37,862 nucleotides of DNA from NCBI GenBank assembly GCA_937949945.1, contig CALFEQ010000168.1:1-37862 (forward strand), in the 5' to 3' direction. The stretch's first letter is position 1, and every line of letters begins with the position of its first letter. Positions 30,322-36,971 of this stretch are shown piece after piece. Source of the stretch: an uncultured Myxococcales bacterium. GTDB lineage: Bacteria; Myxococcota_A; Polyangia; Polyangiales; Polyangiaceae. A program made the translations under genes and the position numbers. The notes beneath the pieces are model-generated. The model did not search any database and had not been told where the DNA came from. It saw only the letters and a program-made list of their open reading frames with translations.

Positions 30322-30909
30322 ATGACGACGAAGAACCTTCGCGACGCGAACCTTGCCGGCGCGAATCTCGCCGGCGCCGACCTCACCAACGCGCGCCTCG
30401 ACGGCGCGAACTTCGCCGGCGCGCGCCTCGTCGGCGCGAGCCTCGCCGGCGCGAACCTCGCCGGCGCGCGCCTCGTCGGCGCGAGCCTCGCCGGCGCGAA
30501 CCTCGCCGGCGCGCGCCTCGAAGGGGCGCGCCTCGACGGCGCGAACCTCGAGGGCGCGATCCTCGACAACGCGCGGATCGGCGAGTTGTTCGGGGGGACG
30601 AGCCTTCGAGGTGCGAACCTCGAAGGTGCGAGCCTCAAAAGTGCGGGCCTTCACTTCGCAGACCTCGCCGCCGCGAACCTTCGCGGAGCGAACCTCGCCG
30701 GCGCGAACCTTCGCGCCGCGGACCTCTCCAACGCCAACCTCTCCGACACGAATCTCGCTTCCGCGAACCTCGCGGAAGCGAAGCTCGAGGGCGCGAATAT
30801 CGAGTGCGCGAATCTCGAGGGCGCGCGCCTCGAAGGAGCCAACGTAAGTCCGGGAACACAAATTCCCGGATGGTATCGAACGGCACTATACGGTTTGGAG
30901 CGAGAGTAA
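30322..30909 (+). CDS. Pentapeptide repeat protein 3
   Basis: A 195-aa protein made almost wholly of about 33 pentapeptides (A(N/R/S)LAG type) forming a right-handed beta helix. Unlike the 20300 and 20932 proteins it lacks the N-terminal cap, but it ends with a similar IPGWYRTALYGLERE tail. Start after AAGAGGTAG. DNA-level repeats of 15 bases run 30345-30840. Role unknown; gyrase-protection-type DNA mimicry is one option. Confidence 0.87.
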   Translation: MTTKNLRDANLAGANLAGADLTNARLDGANFAGARLVGASLAGANLAGARLVGASLAGANLAGARLEGARLDGANLEGAILDNARIGELFGGTSLRGANLEGASLKSAGLHFADLAAANLRGANLAGANLRAADLSNANLSDTNLASANLAEAKLEGANIECANLEGARLEGANVSPGTQIPGWYRTALYGLERE

Positions 30910-30911
30910 CG

Positions 30912-30991
30912 GGGCGCCGCACGGAGCGGCGCCCGAGGGCGCACGGAGCGCGCACGTAGGGGCCCACGGAGGGCCCTCTGAGAGAGGGCCC
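30912..30991 (+). promoter_or_regulatory. Leader with three ACGGA-loop hairpins and a competing stem
   Basis: Three consecutive hairpins carry the same pentaloop ACGGA on different stems: 9-bp (30912-30920/30926-30934), GCGC (30939-30942/30948-30951) and GGGCCC (30960-30965/30971-30976). A fourth stem pairs 30971-30979 with 30983-30991 and cannot coexist with the third. GGA in a hairpin loop is the binding mark of CsrA/RsmA-type regulators. The ribosome site GGGAGG follows at once, before ATG 31007. Confidence 0.6.
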
Positions 30992-31006
30992 GATAGGGAG
31001 GATCGG

Positions 31007-31975
31007 ATGTCGAAGCGAATTTGGGTCTTGGGTGCCCAGGACCCCGAGATGAATGCAATTGAGAAGATTCTCCGTGAGAGCGGAGAGCACATCGCCTACG
31101 CGGTCGACGAGCGCGGGGCTCGCGTAGCCCCCAGCTCGGCGTATCGCGCCACCGACGCTGTCGACGAGGCCGGCGCGGTCGTCGACCTGGCCGGGAGCCA
31201 GGTCTATTTCGTCGAGTGCGCCATCCCCGGCGTGACTGGAACGGTCATCGACCATCACCGCCCCGGCGACCCGGGGTACGGTCAACCGCCGGCGGAGTTT
31301 TTGTCGGCGTCGAGCATCGGTCAGACGATCAAGGTCCTGGCCATGGACGAGCTCCCGGAGGACATCGTGATCGCGGCGGCCGCCGATCACTGCCTGGCCG
31401 CGGCCTACCGGGGCGAGTGCCCCGGCGTCGACCCCGAGAAACTACTTAAGTGGCGCGTCGAGACGCGCGCTCGTCACCAGGGGCGCGCGGTCGAGGATAT
31501 CCTCGCGGATGTCGAGCGCGCCCGTGAGGCGCTGCGCGGCGCACCCTCCCTGCGCCTCGCCGAGAGTGCGCCTGAGGCCCGCGACATGCGCGGGTATGGC
31601 CTCTACCGCCGCACGACGGTGCTCGTCGTGCCGTACGTAGAGGGCGCGACCTGTGACGCGAGCGGCACGGGGGACAGCAGTACCCTCGTCGTCGGCAGAA
31701 ATCTGCCGACCGGCGCGTGGGACGAGGGCTCTCACCACACTTTCGTCGCGCGCGTACGCGACGACGTCCCGGAGCTTCAGGAGGCCGCATGCGTTGATGG
31801 CCTCGCATATTTGGCGCAGGTCACCGAACGCGACGGGCGAACCAAGGTTGTCCTCGGGGGTTGCGCCACCCCCGAGATGGTCCGCGCGTTCATGAGTGAG
31901 TGGGCTCCCTCGGAGGGGCTCACGGGCATCTACGGCGACCCCGCCCGCGGCTTCGCGGGCGGTTACCTGCCATGA
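31007..31975 (+). CDS. DHH-family phosphoesterase-like protein
   Basis: A 322-aa protein with the DHH signature TVIDHHRPGDPG (residues 79-90), a variant first motif (AQDPEMNA) and a second metal site in AAADHCLAAAYRGE. DHH enzymes cut phosphodiester or pyrophosphate bonds in nucleotides, cyclic dinucleotides or short RNA/DNA. The C-terminal half (about 180-322) is a separate alpha/beta domain ending GYLP. In a phage-like element it could degrade signalling nucleotides or nanoRNA; the substrate is not deducible. Expression probably depends on the hairpin leader. Confidence 0.7.
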   Translation: MSKRIWVLGAQDPEMNAIEKILRESGEHIAYAVDERGARVAPSSAYRATDAVDEAGAVVDLAGSQVYFVECAIPGVTGTVIDHHRPGDPGYGQPPAEFLSASSIGQTIKVLAMDELPEDIVIAAAADHCLAAAYRGECPGVDPEKLLKWRVETRARHQGRAVEDILADVERAREALRGAPSLRLAESAPEARDMRGYGLYRRTTVLVVPYVEGATCDASGTGDSSTLVVGRNLPTGAWDEGSHHTFVARVRDDVPELQEAACVDGLAYLAQVTERDGRTKVVLGGCATPEMVRAFMSEWAPSEGLTGIYGDPARGFAGGYLP

Positions 31976-32028
31976 TGAGCCGCGCCCACCGTGACGCGCT
32001 CCTCCTGTTCCCCGTGGACGCGGCTTAA
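31972..32028 (+). pseudogene. 18-codon remnant resembling the 29220 gene end
   Basis: ATG overlaps the DHH stop. The peptide ends LLLFPVDAA, close to LLFPVDVEVAS at the end of the 29220 gene, also at DNA level (TTCCCCGT). Probably a duplicated 3' fragment, maybe still translated. The rest of 32029-32158 has a CTCGG-AAAA-CCGAG hairpin and no gene. Confidence 0.4.
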
Positions 32029-32158
32029 GCCTCGCCCCGTCTTAGAGCCTCGCCCGGCACCTCTCGGAAAACCGAGGGCCCGGGCTTGAGGCGTCGAGAG
32101 GCCCAAGGCGGGCCCACGAGCGGGCAGGTGCTCGCGGAAGGATCAAGGAGGTGCAGTG

Positions 32159-32536
32159 ATGACGACGACGACGACGTTGAGGAAGGGCGACGTGGTGCGG
32201 TGGTGCGACCCGCACGAGGAGTTCCGGGTCGAGCGCGTCTTCGAAGACGGGCGCGCAGGCATCCGACCGCTGTCTGCTCCCAGCGGGAGCTATCTCCACA
32301 CCGTCGCGACGTGCGAGCTCACCCTCCTCCGGAGGCCCGTGCAGGTGGGTGACATGCTGCGGGCACGTCTGAATCGGGACGTGCCCTATCAAGTGATAGC
32401 GACTGATAAGGACGGGTTCAATATCCCGTGGGCCCGATGGCCTTGGGCCGTGTCTCCTCGACCGGACGAATATTGGGAGCACGCCGACGGGACGCCCATT
32501 GATCCGCCCGAGAGCAACGGGTCTGCCGGAGGGTAG
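32159..32536 (+). CDS. Hypothetical protein (125 aa)
   Basis: ATG after a perfect AAGGAGGT. Residues 5-60 look like a small beta barrel (TLRKGDVVRWCDPHEEFRVE). A second similar half follows (RPVQVGDMLRARLNRDVPYQ) with a Trp-rich end. Ends four bases before the MoxR gene. Might be an SH3-like adaptor; family unknown. Confidence 0.65.
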   Translation: MTTTTTLRKGDVVRWCDPHEEFRVERVFEDGRAGIRPLSAPSGSYLHTVATCELTLLRRPVQVGDMLRARLNRDVPYQVIATDKDGFNIPWARWPWAVSPRPDEYWEHADGTPIDPPESNGSAGG

Positions 32537-32540
32537 AATA

Positions 32541-33374
32541 ATGACGAGCGTCGCCCTCGCAGAGGGGCTCCGTCGCGCCGGGTACGAGCCCCGGCGCGAG
32601 GAGCTGATCGCCCTCCAGGCGCTGGAGGGCGCAACCGGGGTGCGGGCCCTCCTCCTCGAGGGCCCCCCCGGCAGCGGCAAGACCGCACTCGCGGAGGCCT
32701 ACGCATCAGCGTCCGGAGCGCGTCTCGTCTACGCGCTCCTCCACTCCTGGTCTGACGACCAGGAGTTGTTCCGCGGCGTGGACGTGGTCGCCGCGGTAGC
32801 TGGCGACGCTGAGCGCGTCGCTCAGCCAGGCGTGCTCGCCGTCGCGGCGGCGGCGAGCCACGATGGCAACGTCGTGCTCGTCCTCGACGAGCTCGACAAG
32901 GCTCCCGAGCGCGTCGAGTCGCTGCTGCTCGACGTGCTCCAGACGGGCCGTGTGCCCGTACGACCTGGCGAGCACATCGCCATGCGGCTCGACCGCGTGA
33001 CGGTGCTCGCCACGAGCAACGGAGCGCGTCCACACACCGACGCGCTCCTCCGGCGCGTGCGCCGGGTGCGCATGCGCCCGCTGCCGATCGAGACCCTCGA
33101 TCGGCTCGTCGCCGAGCGCGCGGGCGCGCCCGCGCACATCGCGCGGCTGGCGAGCCGGGTTGCGCGCGAGTGCGCGCGGCTAGAGGGCACCGAGGCGATC
33201 TCCCTCCAGGAGATCGCCATGTTCGCTCGCGACGCCTGGGCTGTCGCGAGCAACGTGGAGGATCTGCGGATCCTCCTCGCGCAGACGATCTGCCGCGTCA
33301 GCGATGCGGCAGCAGGCAAGGTTGATCTCGCCCCGCTGTGGGGCGAGATCAACGCGGCGCGGAGGCCCGCGTGA
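32541..33374 (+). CDS. MoxR-type AAA+ ATPase
   Basis: A 277-aa ATPase: Walker A GPPGSGKT (residues 41-48), Walker B VVLVLDELDK (111-120), sensor 1 VTVLATSNG and an arginine-finger region LLRRVRRVRMRPL. MoxR proteins work with VWA-domain partners as chaperones or remodelling machines that insert metals or activate complexes. The partner is encoded next with GTGA overlap. GAGGGTAGAATA precedes ATG. Target unknown. Confidence 0.85.
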   Translation: MTSVALAEGLRRAGYEPRREELIALQALEGATGVRALLLEGPPGSGKTALAEAYASASGARLVYALLHSWSDDQELFRGVDVVAAVAGDAERVAQPGVLAVAAAASHDGNVVLVLDELDKAPERVESLLLDVLQTGRVPVRPGEHIAMRLDRVTVLATSNGARPHTDALLRRVRRVRMRPLPIETLDRLVAERAGAPAHIARLASRVARECARLEGTEAISLQEIAMFARDAWAVASNVEDLRILLAQTICRVSDAAAGKVDLAPLWGEINAARRPA

Positions 33375-34747
33375 ATCTCCGCGACGCCCGGCGCCTCGCC
33401 GCGCGCGGCTGGGGGCCCAATGAGCCCGATCTAGCGCGTCGTCTCGACGCGCTAGTCGCTCGGCTCGGAGGCCGAGCCAAGTTCTCGTGGGCTCTCCTGG
33501 AGGACGGGAGCCCACGTCGAGAGGTCGGCGAGGCCCGACCCAAGGGGACCGATGAGGTCTCCGAGGCGACCACCCGTGCAGATGGTCTGCACGGCGGAGA
33601 TGGCAACGCGGGGGAGGTCGACTCCCCCGCTCAGACGGCCGCGGCGGAGCCGCGGCGGGAGGTATCGACGTCATGCTCTGACCTGGGCATGTCCCAGCCC
33701 GCCCACGCGTCGGCCTCGACTGACGGCGCGACAGCGCCGCGCACCGAGGAGGCGCGGGGGGGCGTCGACGACCGGCCGTCGACACGGGCCATGCCCCACG
33801 CACCACCCCCCGCGAGGGGCGACGCGTCCGACGACCCTCGGTCTGTGACCGAGGCCGTGGCTGGGGACTCGTCACCAGCAGCGGGGCAGCCGACCGGCGA
33901 CGGCCGCTCCGACGAGGGCCACGAGGAGTCGGAGCTAGGGACCGCCGAGGAGGACTCCTCGGCGGAGCCCGAGGCCATCGGGCGCACGCCCGTGGCCTCG
34001 TACGGCGGCGATACAGCCGCCGACTGGCAGCAGATCATGGCTGCTGCCTCGCGCGGCGACCGTCGCCGCGCCGCGCGCGACGTTGAAAGCGCGCTCCGCC
34101 GAGTCTTCGCTGCGAGCGATCTCGGTGGGACCGAGCCGCGCCCCCGTCTAGACGGGCGGCGCCTCGTTACGGAGCTCTGCGCGCGCCGGTACCACCTGGC
34201 GCGCGCACTGCGCCGCGATGCGGAGATACCGCTCGTGGTGCTAGCCGCTGATGTCAGCGGCTCTTGTTCGGCCGCTAGCACCGAGACGCTGGCGGCTGCT
34301 GTCGCCATCGCGAAAACAATCTCATCAACCATCGTCGTCCGTCATTCCAACGGTGTAGTGATCGACGTGGTAGGCCAGCCCGCTCGTGGCCTGCGTGTAC
34401 AGGACACCGATACGCTAGACGGCATCGTCGATCGTATCGGCCGCCCCGTGGCGTGTGTGATCGCCTGGGGCGATACGGATGCCGCCGACTGCTATCGGCG
34501 GCTCTGCGAGTCGAGCCAAGTGCTGATCTGGCTCGACTCCTACGCGGCGCGGAGCGGCGCTCACCCCGCATCTGCGGCTACCCGCGCCATCGCTAGTGGC
34601 TGGCGTCGGACCCCTGCCGTGTGGTGGCAGGGGGTTAATAGCGCGGGGCGCACGGCTATCGCACTCCGCCATGCCGCACACGATCTGGCCCTGAGTAGCC
34701 ACACCCGGGTGCGATCCCCGGGCAGGGCCCCACGTCGGTCACGGTGA
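33371..34747 (+). CDS. VWA-domain partner of the MoxR ATPase
   Basis: A 458-aa protein, GTG start coupled to the MoxR gene. Residues 1-60 are a short N-terminal domain, 60-215 a long acidic, Ser/Thr/Pro-rich disordered region, and 285-440 a von Willebrand A fold with the MIDAS motif ADVSGSCS (Asp294, Ser296, Ser298) and a later GDTDAADC. Such proteins present clients to the ATPase ring. The last 25 codons overlap a strong T-arm-like hairpin (34687-34732), so the RNA may have a second role. Confidence 0.8.
   Translation: MNLRDARRLAARGWGPNEPDLARRLDALVARLGGRAKFSWALLEDGSPRREVGEARPKGTDEVSEATTRADGLHGGDGNAGEVDSPAQTAAAEPRREVSTSCSDLGMSQPAHASASTDGATAPRTEEARGGVDDRPSTRAMPHAPPPARGDASDDPRSVTEAVAGDSSPAAGQPTGDGRSDEGHEESELGTAEEDSSAEPEAIGRTPVASYGGDTAADWQQIMAAASRGDRRRAARDVESALRRVFAASDLGGTEPRPRLDGRRLVTELCARRYHLARALRRDAEIPLVVLAADVSGSCSAASTETLAAAVAIAKTISSTIVVRHSNGVVIDVVGQPARGLRVQDTDTLDGIVDRIGRPVACVIAWGDTDAADCYRRLCESSQVLIWLDSYAARSGAHPASAATRAIASGWRRTPAVWWQGVNSAGRTAIALRHAAHDLALSSHTRVRSPGRAPRRSR
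34687..34732 (+). ncRNA. tRNA-like minihelix at the end of the VWA gene
   Basis: GGCCCTG (34687-34693) pairs fully with CAGGGCC (34723-34729), enclosing a 10-base linker and the hairpin CCCGGG-TGCGATC-CCCGGG, and CCA follows. This is the acceptor stem plus T-arm layout also present in both structured RNAs near 30 kb. There is no room for D or anticodon arms. A second hairpin GGCCGGA/TCCGGCC follows at about 34762-34779. Confidence 0.4.
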
Positions 34748-34791
34748 CCGGCGGATCAACAGGCCGGACGGATCCGGCCAGGAAAACGACC

Positions 34792-34885
34792 CCTCGTGAT
34801 CTCCGCCACTTACGAGAAATCGACCGGGACCCGATAAATATTCCTTGCGCGCGGCATAACGAGGACGTATATATCAGGTGTCAGC
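34792..34885 (+). promoter_or_regulatory. Duplicated promoter, copy B
   Basis: -35 TTGCGC (34845-34850), 17-base spacer, -10 TATATA (34868-34873), followed by ATCAGGTGTCAGC as in copy A at 29055-29147. The start codon of the next gene is 13 bases after the -10 box. Duplication of about 94 bases indicates a common control for the 29-kb and 35-kb transcripts. Confidence 0.8.
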
Positions 34886-34886
34886 G

Positions 34887-35285
34887 ATGGCGACCTACTA
34901 CCGCATCCACCCCGGAAGCGAGGCGCTCGAGACGATGCTCGATCCGGAGCGCCCCGACGGGTGGACGGCGGAGGGGGATGTCCCTCTCCGCGGGCTCGCG
35001 GTCTGCACCACGATCGAAGGCCTGTACTCCTACATCCGTGAGTACGGCATGGCGGTGGAGGCGGGTGACCGCCTCGTCGCCGTCGAGGGTCGCTACGTCG
35101 GACCGGACCACGACGCGCACGCATGCCGCGTCGAGGCGACCTCCTACGAGGTCATCGGCGACGCGCGCGAGTGGCTCGACCGCATCGCGGCCATCGAGGC
35201 CGCGTGCGAGGACTGGGACGTTTACGAGGACGAGCCGAGGCTCGACCCTCCTGCTCCGCCCGCCGACGCACGCGAGGCGATATGA
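34887..35285 (+). CDS. Hypothetical protein (132 aa)
   Basis: ATG with AGGTG upstream; GTG 34878 would add three residues. Begins ATYYRIHPGSEALETMLDPE, then LYSYIREYGMAVEAGDRLVA and VEGRYVGPDHDAHACRVEAT, a compact alpha/beta pattern like small phage proteins of unknown role. Ends LDPPAPPADAREAI; its LDPPAPPA segment shares a 25-base exact repeat with the gene at 35908. Confidence 0.6.
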   Translation: MATYYRIHPGSEALETMLDPERPDGWTAEGDVPLRGLAVCTTIEGLYSYIREYGMAVEAGDRLVAVEGRYVGPDHDAHACRVEATSYEVIGDAREWLDRIAAIEAACEDWDVYEDEPRLDPPAPPADAREAI

Positions 35286-35303
35286 TGTCAATCACGCCCC
35301 TCC

Positions 35304-35412
35304 TCCTGACGACAGCGTGCAGAGCGCATCGTCAGGATCGGTAGCCGCAGCACTTCGGGGCCGTGGGGAGGCGGCATCGGCTGGTTAAGCCGACGGAGGC
35401 TCCCCAACTTTT
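35304..35412 (+). ncRNA. Structured leader or small RNA with terminator-like end
   Basis: A 9-bp perfect stem TCCTGACGA (35304-35312)/TCGTCAGGA (35329-35337) is followed by GGGGAG (35365-35370)/CTCCCC (35400-35405) enclosing TCGGCT/AGCCGA. AACTTTTA comes right after, as in an intrinsic terminator. It could be a small RNA ending there or an attenuator before the gene at 35426. No coding frame in 35286-35425. Confidence 0.45.
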
Positions 35413-35425
35413 ATGAGGTAGAGGC

Positions 35426-35911
35426 ATGTTCCCACTGGGGAAGCATAGCGTCTGTCACTGTCCTCTCGGCGGACGTGCCCATTATGCGCCTCGCTGTCCA
35501 CGATGCGGGCTGGCGCGCCATACACGGTGGCATGTAGGCCGGTTACCGTCGGCCCAAGAGCAACGGCAACTGGCCGAGGATAAGAGACGGATGCGGTTAG
35601 AGTGGGCTGCAAAGGCACGGCAGCTGCTAGCCGCGCTCGCAGCGGCGGCTGAGAGACAATCCTGGCCCGCCCGTCCTGTTGCTGAGCGGCCGCGCCGGGA
35701 ACTCAGTCCCAGAGAGGAGTCTCACTGGGCGTACAAAGCCAGTACGTGGGAGGCTTGTCGGCGCCGGGAGATCGAGGCGGATCTACGTGGGCCCATCGCC
35801 TCGGTCAAGGCGATGATTTCGTGGCCATGCCGCAGGCGTTATGCCCGGCGCGCACGGGAGCTAATCGAGCAGTACCGGACTGCGGCGCGCGAGGCCGGAT
35901 GGGAGATATGA
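35426..35911 (+). CDS. Zinc-knuckle basic protein (161 aa)
   Basis: ATG after GAGGTAGAGG. Residues 10-30 carry CHCPLGGRAHYAPRCPRCG, a zinc knuckle; the remainder is long basic helices (RRMRLEWAAKARQLLAALAA, SVKAMISWPCRRRYARRARE). Likely nucleic-acid-binding. Its codon choice looks less G/C-biased than neighbours, suggesting separate origin. Stop overlaps the next start (ATGA). Confidence 0.6.
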   Translation: MFPLGKHSVCHCPLGGRAHYAPRCPRCGLARHTRWHVGRLPSAQEQRQLAEDKRRMRLEWAAKARQLLAALAAAAERQSWPARPVAERPRRELSPREESHWAYKASTWEACRRREIEADLRGPIASVKAMISWPCRRRYARRARELIEQYRTAAREAGWEI

Positions 35912-36348
35912 GCGCGCTCGACCCTCCTGCTCCGCCCGCCGCGGCGACGATCGATGACCTCGCGCGCGCGGCGGCTGAGGGATACCTCGTCGTCGGCGCC
36001 GTCCTCGACCACGTCGCCTACCGCATTGCCGATGTCCCCGGCCTGTCGGAGGACGCGATCATCCTCCGCGAGGGCACGCGCGAGTACGACGCGTGGGGCT
36101 GGGAGGTGCGCCGGGCTCCGCGAGCGCCAGCGTTCCAGGCGCTAGACAAAATCAAGGCGCACATTCAGACCGTCCAGGTGCCCGACGGCCTCACGATCGA
36201 GGTCGGCGCGATCGTGCGTGCCGAACGGGACGCCGCCGACGACGGCGAGTCGTACAAGGCGACGGCGATCCCGGTGACGCTCCGGGCGCCGGGTCAGAAA
36301 GACCGCGTCGTCCTATTCGACCTCGAGCGCCTGACGGCCGACGCGTAA
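35908..36348 (+). CDS. Hypothetical protein (146 aa)
   Basis: Coupled by ATGA. Starts SALDPPAPPAAATIDDLARA; the LDPPAPPA part is a 25-base exact copy of DNA at 35241-35265. The middle is beta-rich (AYRIADVPGLSEDAIILREG, WGWEVRRAP) and the end reads DRVVLFDLERLTADA. No family recognised. The 36349-36419 gap contains a CCCCGG/CCGGGG stem. Confidence 0.55.
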   Translation: MSALDPPAPPAAATIDDLARAAAEGYLVVGAVLDHVAYRIADVPGLSEDAIILREGTREYDAWGWEVRRAPRAPAFQALDKIKAHIQTVQVPDGLTIEVGAIVRAERDAADDGESYKATAIPVTLRAPGQKDRVVLFDLERLTADA

Positions 36349-36419
36349 GTCGACCGCTGCAACAGCCCTCCGCCCCGGTAGGCCACGAGCCCCGGGGCTG
36401 AAGGCGTAGGAGGTCCATC

Positions 36420-36971
36420 ATGGCAAGACCTAGTTCTACTCCGCGACTCCGTGACATCGACCCCCGCGCTTTCGGCGAGGAGGTCGCGCGCCTTGTCACC
36501 GACCACGCGGTGTCGCTCCTGATGCAGCTCGACCCCGGCGCCCGGTGGTCCTTCGAGCGCGAGCCCCCTGGCGCGCTGCTCGCGTTCGAGGCCGCGTGCC
36601 TCGCTACGTACGCGCAGCGAGGCCTCCCCGTCGCCGACTGGCAGCATCACGGCAACGCCTCCGACGCGCTCGTGAGCGTCTGCGCGGCGCTCTACTCGCA
36701 GGCGGGGCGCCCGGGGCACGTCGGCGGGCCGGATGACGTCGACGTGGACCCCACCGACAAGATCGGCGTGGTCATCCTCGCTGCGCAGGCGCGGATCCGG
36801 ATCGACCGACGGCAGGCCGTGCCCGTGCGGGAGCTTGCGGCGCTCGCCGGCGTCGACAAGCGCCACGTCGACCACCTCGGTCGGCAGGGTGAGGTTGCGA
36901 TCGTCAACGGGGCGGTCCGGGCGAAAGAGGCGCGGCGCTTCCTCCGCGCGCGCGGAGTGGAGGGGTTGTGA
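36420..36971 (+). CDS. Hypothetical HTH-containing protein before second Cas12 (183 aa)
   Basis: ATG after AGGAGG. Residues 1-110 are helical and unclassified (EVARLVTDHAVSLLMQLDPG). Residues 125-180 look like a DNA-binding helix-turn-helix (VPVRELAALAGVDKRHVDHL, then KEARRFLRARGV). The stop overlaps the start of the Cas12-like gene (TGATG), so the two are made together, in parallel with the accessory gene beside the first effector. Confidence 0.6.
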   Translation: MARPSSTPRLRDIDPRAFGEEVARLVTDHAVSLLMQLDPGARWSFEREPPGALLAFEAACLATYAQRGLPVADWQHHGNASDALVSVCAALYSQAGRPGHVGGPDDVDVDPTDKIGVVILAAQARIRIDRRQAVPVRELAALAGVDKRHVDHLGRQGEVAIVNGAVRAKEARRFLRARGVEGL

